Shown here piece after piece: positions 18,165 through 27,930 of a stretch of 64,000 nucleotides of DNA. The notes below the pieces were generated by a model. It had not been told where the DNA came from and searched no databases. It saw nothing but the letters and a program-made list of their open reading frames with translations. The position numbers and the translations under genes were made by a program. The number at the start of each line of letters is the position of its first letter. Positions within the stretch are counted from its first letter, which is position 1. The DNA is taken from NCBI GenBank assembly GCA_937892255.1, contig CALAUL010000016.1, positions 1-64,000 on the forward strand, written 5' to 3'. Origin of the DNA: an uncultured Bacteroidales bacterium (GTDB lineage: Bacteria; Bacteroidota; Bacteroidia; Bacteroidales; Marinilabiliaceae).

Positions 18165-18222
18165 AACTCTATTTCTCAAAAATAGAGATATTAGTTAATT
18201 GGGTGAAAGATAATTGGTTAAG

Positions 18223-19146
18223 ATGGCAGAAGAGACTTATCATGTTCCTGTGTTGTTGAAGGAAACGGTTGATGGATTAAACATTAATCCGTCTGGAGTA
18301 TACGTTGATGTGACGTTTGGCGGAGGAGGGCATAGTAAGGAGATATTGAGGCGTTTGGGAGAAAACGGGAAATTGATAGTCTTTGACCAAGACGAGGAGG
18401 CTTATCAGAATAGACCGGATGATGCTCGATTGGTGTTTGTTAGACATAATTTTCGTTATATAGCTCAGTTTTTAAGGTATTTGGAGATTCCATTTGTAGA
18501 TGGCATTCTCGGAGATTTGGGAGTTTCGAGTCATCATTTTGATGCGCCGGAGCGAGGTTTTTCGTTTAGGTTTGATGCTCCGTTGGATATGCGAATGGGG
18601 CGTGGAATAAAAGGTACAGCTGCGGATATAGTGAACGATTATGCGGAGAAAGATTTGTTGAGAGTGCTTCAGGAGTATGGAGAGATACAGCGAGCAGGAA
18701 AACTTGTGAATGCGATATTGAAAAGACGAGAGGAGGGGCGTATAGAGACAACTTTTGACTTGCGAGACGTGGTGATAAGTGTGGTGGGACAGAAAGAACA
18801 GAATAAGATTTTGGCGCAAGTGTTTCAAGCATTGCGAATAGAGGTGAATGGAGAGATGGGAGCGTTGAGAGACTTGCTTATGCATTCGGCAAAAGTGCTT
18901 CGTCCAGGGGGGAGACTGTCTATAATAAGTTATCACAGTTTGGAGGATAGAATGGTTAAGAATTTGATAAGAAGCGGTGATGTGTCGAAACAGAATGCAG
19001 AGCAAGATATTTATGGACATTGTGCTGTTCCGTATGAGGCCGTAAACAGGAAAGTCGTCGTTCCGTCGGAAGAGGAGATAGAGCGCAATAGCAGAGCACG
19101 CAGTGCAAAATTACGTATAGCAGAGCGTACAGATGTTGATGTTTAA
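18223..19146 (+). CDS. rsmH: 16S rRNA (cytosine(1402)-N4)-methyltransferase
   Basis: RsmH (MraW) methylates N4 of C1402 in the 16S rRNA P-site region using SAM. The protein has 307 residues from the ATG at 18223. An in-frame TTG at 18214 would add three residues but the ATG start matches the family (MAEETYHVPVLL). The SAM motif FGGGGHS lies near residue 30, with DQDEEA near 55 and the GILGDLGVSSHHFD motif near 95. A SYHSLEDRMVKN segment is near the C-terminus. It is the first gene of the division/cell-wall cluster. The usual mraZ gene before it is missing. Confidence 0.95.
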   Translation: MAEETYHVPVLLKETVDGLNINPSGVYVDVTFGGGGHSKEILRRLGENGKLIVFDQDEEAYQNRPDDARLVFVRHNFRYIAQFLRYLEIPFVDGILGDLGVSSHHFDAPERGFSFRFDAPLDMRMGRGIKGTAADIVNDYAEKDLLRVLQEYGEIQRAGKLVNAILKRREEGRIETTFDLRDVVISVVGQKEQNKILAQVFQALRIEVNGEMGALRDLLMHSAKVLRPGGRLSIISYHSLEDRMVKNLIRSGDVSKQNAEQDIYGHCAVPYEAVNRKVVVPSEEEIERNSRARSAKLRIAERTDVDV

Positions 19147-19498
19147 TTCGGAAAGAAATCGGTGTATGGGATTTACGAAAAACGATATACTAACAGGTTT
19201 GAAAACGTGGCTTAAAGAACTTTGTACTATAAAGGACTACAGAGATGTGGTGTACATAATAATTTCGATAGGTGTATTGTGTATGGTGTCGATTAGTTAT
19301 TCATTAAAGTTTGATGAGAGCGTTCGTCAGATAGAAGTATTGACGCAAGAAGTGAAGGATTTGAGGTATCAGTCAATGACAATGTCGTCGAAATACATGA
19401 ACGAGGCAAAACAGAGCAGGGTGATACAACAAGTACAGGCAGAGCGATTGGGACTGGAGGAGTTGACGGAAGCTCCGAGAATAATATACGATGATTGA
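19133..19498 (+). CDS. ftsL: FtsL-like cell division protein
   Basis: This small single-pass protein (121 residues from ATG 19133) has a basic N-terminus, one membrane helix (about 41-58) and a periplasmic coiled coil (about 62-105). The pattern QTEVKDLRY-like followed by MSSKYMN fits the Bacteroidota FtsL-like family that bridges FtsB/FtsQ to FtsW/FtsI. The start overlaps rsmH by 14 bases. Later ATGs at 19139 and 19166 are possible. Position between rsmH and ftsI is the standard one for ftsL, which supports the call more than sequence does. Confidence 0.8.
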   Translation: MLMFNSERNRCMGFTKNDILTGLKTWLKELCTIKDYRDVVYIIISIGVLCMVSISYSLKFDESVRQIEVLTQEVKDLRYQSMTMSSKYMNEAKQSRVIQQVQAERLGLEELTEAPRIIYDD

Positions 19499-19512
19499 CA
19501 TAGGGGAAGGAC

Positions 19513-21654
19513 ATGGAGACAAACAAGAAGAAAGCGAGAGATTGTAAACGATTTTATGTGGCAAGTACGGCAGTATGGGTGGTTTTTATATTGTCGTTTA
19601 TTGCTGTGTTGGCTATGTATTGTTGTCTTAATTTGGGTTTGGTGGGGGATTATGCAAACAGAAAAGAAAAGATGTTTGAAGAAGTTACGTTGCCCAGTAA
19701 ACGAGGGGAGATATACTCGAGAGATTCGCGTCTGATGGCGAGTACGATGCCGCGTTATCTGTTGTGCATAGACCCGACGTTCATAGTAGATACTGTCTAT
19801 AACAAAAATATACGCTCATTGGCAGCCAGATTGTCAGAATTCTTTGGAGACAAAAGTGCATCGGAGTATAAGAAAATGATAGATGTGGCACGAGCTGATG
19901 GGAGAAAATATTTGCGTTTGAACAAGAGGTGGCTTACTTATGAAGAGTTTCAGAAAGTGAAAAAGTTCCCTATCCTGTGCGAAAAGAGACGAAATGCCTT
20001 GGTCGAAGAGTCGAAATATGAAAGAGAATTCTTCTTTGGACAGTTGGCACAACGAACGATAGGAAAACTTGTGGTGGATCAAGAAAGTGGAGGAATGCGA
20101 GGCACAAATGGATTGGAGCGAGCGTATGATGCAGAGTTGCGAGGTGTCGACGGAACTGGAAGACGTCATAGAACATTGAACATGAGGGTGAAACTTATAG
20201 ACGAAGAACCACAAGATGGTTATGACTTGATAACGACAATAGACGTCGATATGCAAGATGTTGCGGAGTATTCGTTGAAAAAGCAGTTGGAATATCAAGA
20301 AGCAGACAAAGGCGTTGCCATAATAATGGAAGTTAAAACCGGAGCAGTAAGAGCTATTGTCAACTTAAAACGCAATGACCAAGGCGAATATGTGGAAGAC
20401 TTCTTCAATTATGCCATAGGAGAAGCAATAGAACCCGGGTCGACATTTAAGTTAGCATCCATAATGGCATGTATGGAAGACGGATTTGTAAAACCACAGG
20501 ACACAATAAACACATTTCACGGCTCGTGGCGTATACACGACCGAGTGATGAAAGATTCGCACACAAATGGCTTTGGCTTGTTGTCGGTGGATATGGCATT
20601 TGCAAAGTCGTCGAATATAGCATTTGCGCGAATGATGGAGAAGTACTACGCACATACACCGGAGAAGTTTATAGAGAAAATGTACGACTTCGGATTGTGT
20701 GACAATCTGAATATAGACTTGGAAGGCTCAGTCCCGACGGTGATGATAACACCTGACAAAAAGACATGGTCGGGAACATCGTTGCATTGGCTATCGACAG
20801 GCTACGGAGTGCAAATCACACCCCTGCAGATGGTGACATTCTACAATGCCGTGGCTAATGGCGGAACAATGATGAAACCGATGTTTGTGGAGTCGATAAT
20901 GGAAGGAGACAACGTTATCAAAAAAAACAGTCCGGAGGTATTGCGAAACTCCATAGCATCATCGAGTACCATACGTGCGGCGCACGAAATGTTGAAGCTC
21001 GTAGTGCAAGAAGGCACAGCCTCAAGAGTAAAAGACGCATCGTGCCAGATAGCAGGCAAGACTGGAACGGCGCAGATAGCAGAAGATAGTCGCGGATATG
21101 GTCATGATAGGAACAGTGTTAAGCACTTGGCATCGTTTGCTGGCTTCTTTCCGGCGGACAACCCAATGTACACGTGCATAGTGATGGTTTATAAGCCGAC
21201 TCGCAACATATATGGAAGCGAAGTATCCGCAATGGTAGTCAAAGACATTGCAAACAGAGTCTACGCAACGGAATATGCACGCGGAAACGTCAACGAAAAG
21301 CCAAAGTTGCTTTTGACAAAGATGTATCCATATTCCAAAGGAGGTCGAAAATCGGATATGGAAATAGTATTTGACGAGTTAAACATAAAAAGTAACATAA
21401 AACAAATCGAAGATTCGACATGGGTGTCAACATCAGCTCAAAGTGATTGCATTGAGCTTAAAAATCGTACATTTGTAGGCGATATGGTACCCAACGTAAT
21501 CGGCATGGGAGCCAGTGATGCAGTCAGCCTGTTGGAAAGTATGGGGCTGCGTGTGAGACTGATGGGTTACGGGTCTGTCAGACGACAGTCACTAAGAGCC
21601 GGCTCAAACTTCAAAGTGGGACAGACAATAGAAATAGAATTAAGCAATGGGTAG
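19513..21654 (+). CDS. ftsI: division-specific penicillin-binding protein (transpeptidase) with PASTA domain
   Basis: FtsI cross-links septal peptidoglycan as the transpeptidase partner of FtsW. The 713-residue protein has one N-terminal membrane helix (about 15-40), a dimerisation/pedestal domain (about 55-230), a transpeptidase domain and a C-terminal PASTA domain (about 655-713). Penicilloyl-serine motifs are intact: S310-T-F-K, an SSN motif (KSSNIAFARM) and K516-T-G. An AGGGGA 6 bases upstream of the ATG supports the start. murE overlaps its stop by 8 bases. Confidence 0.93.
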   Translation: METNKKKARDCKRFYVASTAVWVVFILSFIAVLAMYCCLNLGLVGDYANRKEKMFEEVTLPSKRGEIYSRDSRLMASTMPRYLLCIDPTFIVDTVYNKNIRSLAARLSEFFGDKSASEYKKMIDVARADGRKYLRLNKRWLTYEEFQKVKKFPILCEKRRNALVEESKYEREFFFGQLAQRTIGKLVVDQESGGMRGTNGLERAYDAELRGVDGTGRRHRTLNMRVKLIDEEPQDGYDLITTIDVDMQDVAEYSLKKQLEYQEADKGVAIIMEVKTGAVRAIVNLKRNDQGEYVEDFFNYAIGEAIEPGSTFKLASIMACMEDGFVKPQDTINTFHGSWRIHDRVMKDSHTNGFGLLSVDMAFAKSSNIAFARMMEKYYAHTPEKFIEKMYDFGLCDNLNIDLEGSVPTVMITPDKKTWSGTSLHWLSTGYGVQITPLQMVTFYNAVANGGTMMKPMFVESIMEGDNVIKKNSPEVLRNSIASSSTIRAAHEMLKLVVQEGTASRVKDASCQIAGKTGTAQIAEDSRGYGHDRNSVKHLASFAGFFPADNPMYTCIVMVYKPTRNIYGSEVSAMVVKDIANRVYATEYARGNVNEKPKLLLTKMYPYSKGGRKSDMEIVFDELNIKSNIKQIEDSTWVSTSAQSDCIELKNRTFVGDMVPNVIGMGASDAVSLLESMGLRVRLMGYGSVRRQSLRAGSNFKVGQTIEIELSNG

Positions 21655-23104
21655 AAAATTAAAAGATATAATCACGTCGATAAAAATAGCAGACGTTGTC
21701 GGAAATACAGATGTGTTAATTGACAATATCGCTATAGACAGTCGAAAGTGTGGAGAAGGGACACTCTTCATAGCGCAAAAAGGCGCAAATGTAGATGGGC
21801 ACTCATTCATCGGACAAGTGATCTTGCAAGGCTGTAGAGCAGTAATATGCGAGGAGATACCAACCTCAGCAAATAGTGATGTCTGTTACATAAAAGTAGA
21901 CGACACACATAAAGCGTTGGGAAATATAGCATCGGCATTTTATGACGAGCCGTCGAAGAAACTGAAACTTGTCGGCGTTACCGGCACCAATGGAAAGACA
22001 ACAATTGCCACATTGTTGTATCGTTTGCTTCGGGAAATGGGACATAAAGCAGGACTCTTCTCTACCGTGGCCAATTACATCAACGAAAAACGCATGTCAA
22101 CGATAAATACAACACCTGACGCCATCACACTACACTCCCTCATGCGTAGAATGGTAGATGAAGGTTGTGAATATTGTTTCATGGAAGTAAGTTCGCATAG
22201 CGTCGTGCAAAGCCGTATTTCCGGATTGGACTTCGACGGTGCAGTATTTACGAATTTGACGCATGACCATTTGGATTATCATGGAACATTTGACGAGTAC
22301 AGAAAAGCAAAACAGATGTTTTTCGATGGACTTAAGCCGGAAGCCTTTGCCTTGACAAATGATGATGATAGAAATGGGAAGATAATGATTCAAAACACCC
22401 GTGCAAAAAAAATGTCGTACTCGTTGAGGACAATGACAGACTTCAAAGGAGAAGTTGTTGAAAATGGTTTTGAAGGCATGCTAATGAAATTCAGAGGGCA
22501 AGAAGCATTTATGCAGTTTGTCGGAAGATTTAATGCTTCAAATCTCATGGCGGTATATGGAGCAGCAGTCAGCTTGGGCTTTGAAAGTGGAGAAGTCCTT
22601 GTAGCATTGAGTGCATTGAGACCTGTCGATGGCCGTTTTGAAGCATTGCGTTCGGAAGACGGTAAAACGGCTATCGTTGACTATGCACATACACCGGACG
22701 CTCTGAATAATGTAATATCAACCATCAATGAAATAAGGAAAGACGGACAGCAGTTGCTTACCGTATGTGGTTGCGGAGGAAACAGAGATAAGACAAAACG
22801 CCCGCAAATGGCCAAAGAAGCTGTTGCCGGTTCGGATATAGTGATATTGACAAGTGACAATCCTCGAAATGAGGATCCGATGGACATATTGTCAGACATG
22901 AAAGCAGGACTTAACGGTGAAGAATCAGCGTTGGTGCTGACAATCCCGGACCGCAGAGAGGCTATATTTACAGCCGTTAAAATGGCAAAAAGCGGAGATA
23001 TAATACTCGTCGCAGGAAAAGGTCACGAAGACTATCAGGAAATCAATGGAATAAAGCATCATTTTGATGACAGAGAAGAAGTAATGAGAATGTTTAATAA
23101 ATAA
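21647..23104 (+). CDS. murE: UDP-MurNAc-tripeptide synthetase, meso-DAP-adding
   Basis: MurE adds the third stem residue to UDP-MurNAc-L-Ala-D-Glu in the cytoplasm using ATP. The 485-residue protein has the ATP-binding GTNGKT at 113-118 and the three Mur ligase domains. The substrate-specificity motif reads DNPR (404-407, followed by NEDP), which is known to select meso-diaminopimelate rather than lysine. This organism therefore probably makes mDAP peptidoglycan. It overlaps ftsI by 8 bases. Confidence 0.95.
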   Translation: MGRKLKDIITSIKIADVVGNTDVLIDNIAIDSRKCGEGTLFIAQKGANVDGHSFIGQVILQGCRAVICEEIPTSANSDVCYIKVDDTHKALGNIASAFYDEPSKKLKLVGVTGTNGKTTIATLLYRLLREMGHKAGLFSTVANYINEKRMSTINTTPDAITLHSLMRRMVDEGCEYCFMEVSSHSVVQSRISGLDFDGAVFTNLTHDHLDYHGTFDEYRKAKQMFFDGLKPEAFALTNDDDRNGKIMIQNTRAKKMSYSLRTMTDFKGEVVENGFEGMLMKFRGQEAFMQFVGRFNASNLMAVYGAAVSLGFESGEVLVALSALRPVDGRFEALRSEDGKTAIVDYAHTPDALNNVISTINEIRKDGQQLLTVCGCGGNRDKTKRPQMAKEAVAGSDIVILTSDNPRNEDPMDILSDMKAGLNGEESALVLTIPDRREAIFTAVKMAKSGDIILVAGKGHEDYQEINGIKHHFDDREEVMRMFNK

Positions 23105-23116
23105 AATCCAAAAAGT

Positions 23117-24361
23117 ATGTTGTATTATCTTTTTCAGTATTTAAAAGAGTTAGGATTGCCCGGAGCCGGAGTATTTCAATATATCTCGTTCAGAGCTGGA
23201 TTGGCATCGATAGTGTCGTTGGTATTTGCGACGATAATAGGAAAACGCATCATCAACTATTTGAAGAGAAAACAAATAGGAGAGACCATCAGAGAGTTGG
23301 GCTTGGAAGGGCAGAGCGAGAAAAAGAACACTCCAACAATGGGAGGCATAATCATTATCGCCTCGATATTATTCCCTGTATTATTGTTCAACAAATTAGA
23401 CAATGTATACATCATACTTATGATAGTCACAACAATATGGCTTGGTGTGATAGGCTTTTTAGACGACTATATAAAGGTCTTCCGTAAAAACAAAGAAGGA
23501 CTGGCAGGACGATTTAAAATCGTCGGGCAAGTAGGCCTGGGACTAATTGTGGCATCCACCTTATGGTGTAGCGATGATGTTAAGATAGGTGTAATGCACA
23601 ACACAGATAACACAACAGAAATTGTGACACAAGAGGCAACTCAGACCGAAGTAACAAGTGTGTCGCCAAATAAATACGAAAAAGCACCAGTGACATCAGT
23701 TCCGTTTTTTAAGAACAACAGATTTGACTACCGCGATCTCACCTCGTGGATGGGCGAATATGGCGATGTCGCAGCGTGGCTGTTGTTTACATTGGTTGTG
23801 ATTTTTATTGTCACGGCAGTCAGCAATGGCTGTAATCTCACGGACGGATTAGATGGCTTGTGTACGGGAACTTCCGCTATCATTGGAACAGCGTTGGGTA
23901 TATTGGCCTACGTATCCAGCCACGTGGAGTATGCTGAATACCTGAACATTATGTACATACCAAATTCATCGGAACTTGTAGTCTACATCGCAGCATTTAT
24001 GGGGGCAACAATCGGCTTTTTGTGGTACAACGCCAATCCGGCACAAGTCTTTATGGGAGATACCGGAAGTTTGACTTTGGGCGGAATCATAGCCGTTTTT
24101 GCAATATTGATACGAATAGAATTGCTCTTGCCGATATTGTGCGGCATATTTTTGGTGGAAGCAGTTTCTGTCATGTTGCAAGTCACGTATTTCAAAAAGA
24201 CGAAGAAGAAATATGGAGAAGGGCGTCGCTTGTTCAAAATGGCACCCCTTCACCATCATTATCAGAAATTAGGATACAGAGAAACGAAAATAGTCATACG
24301 TTTTTGGATTGTAGGAATCATATTGGCAATACTCACATTGGTAACACTGAAAATACGATAG
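23117..24361 (+). CDS. mraY: phospho-N-acetylmuramoyl-pentapeptide transferase
   Basis: MraY transfers phospho-MurNAc-pentapeptide to undecaprenyl phosphate, making lipid I at the inner membrane. The 414-residue polytopic protein carries the family motifs: NTPTMGGI near 70, LGFLDDYIK-type near 115, NLTDGLDGL near 238, FMGDTGSL near 310 and HHHYQKLG near 375. It is about 50 residues longer than the E. coli enzyme because of a polar extracytoplasmic loop (about 155-210), a common trait of Bacteroidota MraY. Confidence 0.95.
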   Translation: MLYYLFQYLKELGLPGAGVFQYISFRAGLASIVSLVFATIIGKRIINYLKRKQIGETIRELGLEGQSEKKNTPTMGGIIIIASILFPVLLFNKLDNVYIILMIVTTIWLGVIGFLDDYIKVFRKNKEGLAGRFKIVGQVGLGLIVASTLWCSDDVKIGVMHNTDNTTEIVTQEATQTEVTSVSPNKYEKAPVTSVPFFKNNRFDYRDLTSWMGEYGDVAAWLLFTLVVIFIVTAVSNGCNLTDGLDGLCTGTSAIIGTALGILAYVSSHVEYAEYLNIMYIPNSSELVVYIAAFMGATIGFLWYNANPAQVFMGDTGSLTLGGIIAVFAILIRIELLLPILCGIFLVEAVSVMLQVTYFKKTKKKYGEGRRLFKMAPLHHHYQKLGYRETKIVIRFWIVGIILAILTLVTLKIR

Positions 24362-24364
24362 GGA

Positions 24365-25699
24365 ATGAGAAAATTAGTAGTTTTAGGAGGAGGAGAAAGT
24401 GGCGTCGGGACAGCATTGTTAGCATCTCAGCGTGGCATGGACGTCTTCTTGTCGGATAGCGGCACGTTGAAAGAGAATCATAGAGCAGAACTGCAAGAAT
24501 CTCATATTGCGTTTGAGGAGAACGGTCATACCGAAGAGCTGATTCTCTCGGCTGAAGAGGTAGTCAAAAGTCCGGGTATACCGGAAAAAGCTCCAATAAT
24601 AAAGGCATTGAGAGCAAAAGGAATAAAGATTGTATCGGAAATAGAGTTTGCTTCAAGATATACCAAAGCAAAGAAGATATGCATAACAGGTTCGAACGGA
24701 AAAACGACTACAACTCTTCTGACACATCATCTCTTGCGCGAATCGGGTATCAGAGCTGAATTGGCAGGCAATGTCGGAACTAGCTTAGCACGTCAGATAG
24801 CGCGAGGAGACGAACCGGATTGGTATGTCATAGAGTTGAGTAGCTTCCAGCTTGATGGAATGTACGATTTCAAGGCGGACATCGCAATTTTGACGAACAT
24901 AACACCAGACCACTTGGATAGATACGAATACAAATTTGAAAACTATATCCGTTCAAAGTTCAGAATATTGCAAAACCAAACAGAGGAAGAACTCTTCATA
25001 TGCAATCCGGACGATCCGACAACAATGGAATGGTTGGAGAAAATCGAAATTGGGGCAGATCTATTCATGGTATCGACGAAAGGAGCGACTCGAGGTGCAT
25101 ACTGTGAAGAAGGCCGTATCTTCGTAAGCGGAACAGAAGACCTTGTAGTGGATACGTCAACAATGACAATAAAAGGACTTCATAATATATATAACGGCAT
25201 GCAGGCCTGTTTGGCAGCATTTAAAGCAGGAGCCTCGGCGGAAGCCATAAAGCGCAGTGTTGCCACATTTAAGAATGCAGAACATCGATTGGAATCGGTC
25301 AGAACCTTTGAAGGCGTGGAGTACATTAACGATTCAAAGGCAACAAACGTCGATTCGGCATGGTATGCATTGGAATGTCAGACAAAACCCATAGTCTGGA
25401 TAGCCGGTGGCACAGACAAGGGAAACGATTATTCCGTACTATATGACTTTGCACGTGAAAAAGTGAAAGCATTAGTATGTCTGGGATTGGATAATGAGAA
25501 GTTGATGAGTAGTTTCAAAGGCATTATACCTATCATATTAGAAACAAAGTCGATAGAAGAGTGCGTCGGGAAATGTCGTGAAATAGCGGAAGAGGGTGAT
25601 GTCGTGTTGCTTTCTCCCTGTTGTGCAAGTTTTGATCTTTTCAACAGTTATATTCACAGAGGTAATCAGTTTAAAGCCTCGGTAATGATGTTAAAGTAG
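24365..25699 (+). CDS. murD: UDP-N-acetylmuramoylalanine-D-glutamate ligase
   Basis: MurD adds D-glutamate to UDP-MurNAc-L-Ala with ATP in the cytoplasm. The 444-residue length is normal. An N-terminal Rossmann fold (LGGGESGVG near 8) binds the UDP part. The P-loop GSNGKTTTT lies near 114. The central TNITPDHLDRY motif and a late NDSKATN motif are intact. It starts 4 bases after mraY and is followed after 7 bases by ftsW. Confidence 0.95.
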   Translation: MRKLVVLGGGESGVGTALLASQRGMDVFLSDSGTLKENHRAELQESHIAFEENGHTEELILSAEEVVKSPGIPEKAPIIKALRAKGIKIVSEIEFASRYTKAKKICITGSNGKTTTTLLTHHLLRESGIRAELAGNVGTSLARQIARGDEPDWYVIELSSFQLDGMYDFKADIAILTNITPDHLDRYEYKFENYIRSKFRILQNQTEEELFICNPDDPTTMEWLEKIEIGADLFMVSTKGATRGAYCEEGRIFVSGTEDLVVDTSTMTIKGLHNIYNGMQACLAAFKAGASAEAIKRSVATFKNAEHRLESVRTFEGVEYINDSKATNVDSAWYALECQTKPIVWIAGGTDKGNDYSVLYDFAREKVKALVCLGLDNEKLMSSFKGIIPIILETKSIEECVGKCREIAEEGDVVLLSPCCASFDLFNSYIHRGNQFKASVMMLK

Positions 25700-25706
25700 A
25701 GTTGAG

Positions 25707-26810
25707 ATGAAAAACAAGCTGTGGTCATTGGCTCATGGAGATACATGGATTAAAATACTAATTTTAGTTCTATTGTTCGCATCGTGTTTATTTGTATACA
25801 CATCAACGAGCCCGATGTCATACAAAACATCATATGACACATCAAGCATGCTTTTTTCTCACTTGTTTAAAATAATATTATCAGCAGGAGTATTAATCGT
25901 ATTTAGCAGATTATCGGTTCGAGTTACTTTCAAATCGGTCGAAGTACTATATATTCTTAGTATTGCCCTTCTGATGGTAGTAAAGTTCTTCGGAACAGAG
26001 ACGAATGGAGCATCTCGATGGTTGGATTTGGGATTCATGTCTTTTCAACCGTCCGAATTGGCAAAAGTTGTCTTTGTAATGTATTTGGCCAAACAACTGT
26101 CGCTTCGTCAGAGGAACTATGTCAAAATAATACTCGCATTCGTCCTGATAGTAGGATTGATATTTGTGGAAAACGGATCGACGGGGTTGCTGTTGCTCAT
26201 AACAGGTCTATTTATTTGTGTGATAGCAGAAGTCTCTATTCCGTGGAAATATCTTTTGGCGGGAATAGCGGTGCTGTCCGTTCTGGGAGTTGTATTAATA
26301 CAATTGGACTTATTGCCACGCTTAGATACATGGTACAACCGCTTTGATCGATTTTTTTCCGGCGAAGCTGACATACAATCAGATTACGCAAAAATAGCAG
26401 TGGCATCGGGCGGTCTTTGGGGAGAAGGTATAGGAGAAAGTGACATGAAAAACTTCTTGCCACTATCTTTTGCCGATTATATATTTGCCATAATCTTGGA
26501 AGAAAAAGGTCTATTCGCATTAATAGTTTCGATAACAGTGTATGGCTTGCTGTTTAAAAGAATAAGAGATTATGCTTTAATGTGCGAAAATAGATATGAA
26601 GCATATCTATTGATGGGTTTGAGTTTTATGTATACCCTACAGGCCGTAGTTCACATGTTTGTCAATGTAGGTCTTTTCCCGGTTACAGGTCAAACCTTGC
26701 CTATGGTAAGTTGGGGGGGAACATCGGGAATTTTCGTATGCATGGCATATGGTACGATATTATCAATAACACACGATATCAAGCAAGCGAATAAAAACAA
26801 AATAGAATAA
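25707..26810 (+). CDS. ftsW: peptidoglycan glycosyltransferase FtsW
   Basis: FtsW is the SEDS-family septal glycan polymerase that works with FtsI. The 367-residue protein has about ten hydrophobic helices. SEDS landmarks are visible: the TNGASRWLDLG stretch near 95, PSELAKV near 112, and a late periplasmic segment VNVGLFPVTGQTLPMVSWGG. The catalytic-Asp loop lies in the middle (FSGEADIQSDYAK region). Its position between murD and murG is standard. Confidence 0.94.
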   Translation: MKNKLWSLAHGDTWIKILILVLLFASCLFVYTSTSPMSYKTSYDTSSMLFSHLFKIILSAGVLIVFSRLSVRVTFKSVEVLYILSIALLMVVKFFGTETNGASRWLDLGFMSFQPSELAKVVFVMYLAKQLSLRQRNYVKIILAFVLIVGLIFVENGSTGLLLLITGLFICVIAEVSIPWKYLLAGIAVLSVLGVVLIQLDLLPRLDTWYNRFDRFFSGEADIQSDYAKIAVASGGLWGEGIGESDMKNFLPLSFADYIFAIILEEKGLFALIVSITVYGLLFKRIRDYALMCENRYEAYLLMGLSFMYTLQAVVHMFVNVGLFPVTGQTLPMVSWGGTSGIFVCMAYGTILSITHDIKQANKNKIE

Positions 26811-26832
26811 CAAGATAAAAACAAAATAAACC

Positions 26833-27927
26833 ATGCGAGTAATTATAAGTGGAGGCGGAACAGGCGGCCATATTTTCCCCGCGATATCAATTGCAAACGC
26901 ACTGAAGGCGTCGGACTCAACGATAGAAATACTTTTTGTAGGAGCAAAAGGTAAAATGGAAATGGAAAAGGTGCCCGCAGCAGGATATAAAATAGTAGGT
27001 TTGCCGGTGGCAGGATTTCATCGTAAGCTAAATATTAAAAACATACTGCGCAATACGTTATTTCCGTTTAAATTATTGGCAAGTATGACAAAAGCAGGTT
27101 CGGTAATCAGAAATTTCAAACCGGATGTTGTTGTAGGAGTTGGAGGCTACGCAAGTGGACCGATATTGCGTCGTGCCGCAAAAAAAGGTATTCCATGTCT
27201 GATACAAGAGCAAAATTCATATCCCGGCGTGACAAATAAAATCCTCGCCAAAGATGTTCGTAAGATTTGTGTCGCATATCCGGATATGGACAGGTTTTTC
27301 CCTTCGGATAAAATACTCGTTACAGGAAATCCTGTTCGACAATCTCTCCTAACGCATGTGGATAGAGAAGAAGCTGCTTCACATTTTGGCTTAAACCCTA
27401 ATTTGCCAATCATATTGGTTGTCGGAGGAAGTCTTGGTGCAAGATCAATAAATGAAGGACTAAAAGAAAGTCTTGATGATTTACATGAAGATGTTCAGCT
27501 CCTTTGGCAGACAGGAAAATTTTACTACAGTTCGGTAAAAGAAGAATTAGACGCGAAAAAGAAACCAAATGTAGTGGCAATGGACTTTATAAAACGAATG
27601 GATTATGCCTACGCCTTGGCAGATATCGTCATCTCAAGAGCCGGAGCCAGCAGCATATCCGAATTGGCATTGTTGGGAAAAGCCTCGATACTCGTCCCAT
27701 CGCCAAATGTCAGCGAAGACCATCAGACAAAAAATGCTATGGCATTGGTAAATAAAAATGCGGCAATAATGGTGAAAGATTCGGATACAGGTCTTTTATT
27801 GGCTGAAAGTCAAGTCGTTTTGTCAAAAAAAGATCAATTGATACAATTAGCCCAAAATATCAAACAATTTGCACGTCCGTCTGCAGCAGACGATATAGCA
27901 CAAGAAGTGATTAAATTGGCAAAATAA
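26833..27927 (+). CDS. murG: UDP-GlcNAc-lipid I N-acetylglucosaminyltransferase
   Basis: MurG transfers GlcNAc to lipid I, making lipid II on the inner face of the membrane. The 364-residue GT-B protein carries the N-terminal GGGTGGHIFPA loop (about 7-17), the second G-loop GVGGYASGP near 100, a GGSLGARSIN loop near 198 and the donor-binding SRAGASSISELALLGK segment near 270. It is 22 bases from ftsW and 3 from murC. Confidence 0.95.
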   Translation: MRVIISGGGTGGHIFPAISIANALKASDSTIEILFVGAKGKMEMEKVPAAGYKIVGLPVAGFHRKLNIKNILRNTLFPFKLLASMTKAGSVIRNFKPDVVVGVGGYASGPILRRAAKKGIPCLIQEQNSYPGVTNKILAKDVRKICVAYPDMDRFFPSDKILVTGNPVRQSLLTHVDREEAASHFGLNPNLPIILVVGGSLGARSINEGLKESLDDLHEDVQLLWQTGKFYYSSVKEELDAKKKPNVVAMDFIKRMDYAYALADIVISRAGASSISELALLGKASILVPSPNVSEDHQTKNAMALVNKNAAIMVKDSDTGLLLAESQVVLSKKDQLIQLAQNIKQFARPSAADDIAQEVIKLAK

Positions 27928-27930
27928 GAG

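Noticed and set aside
18472..19020. 182-residue open frame antisense to rsmH
   Set aside because: It lies inside rsmH, whose motifs are complete, and its composition (Ser, His, Leu, Tyr) is that of a shadow frame.
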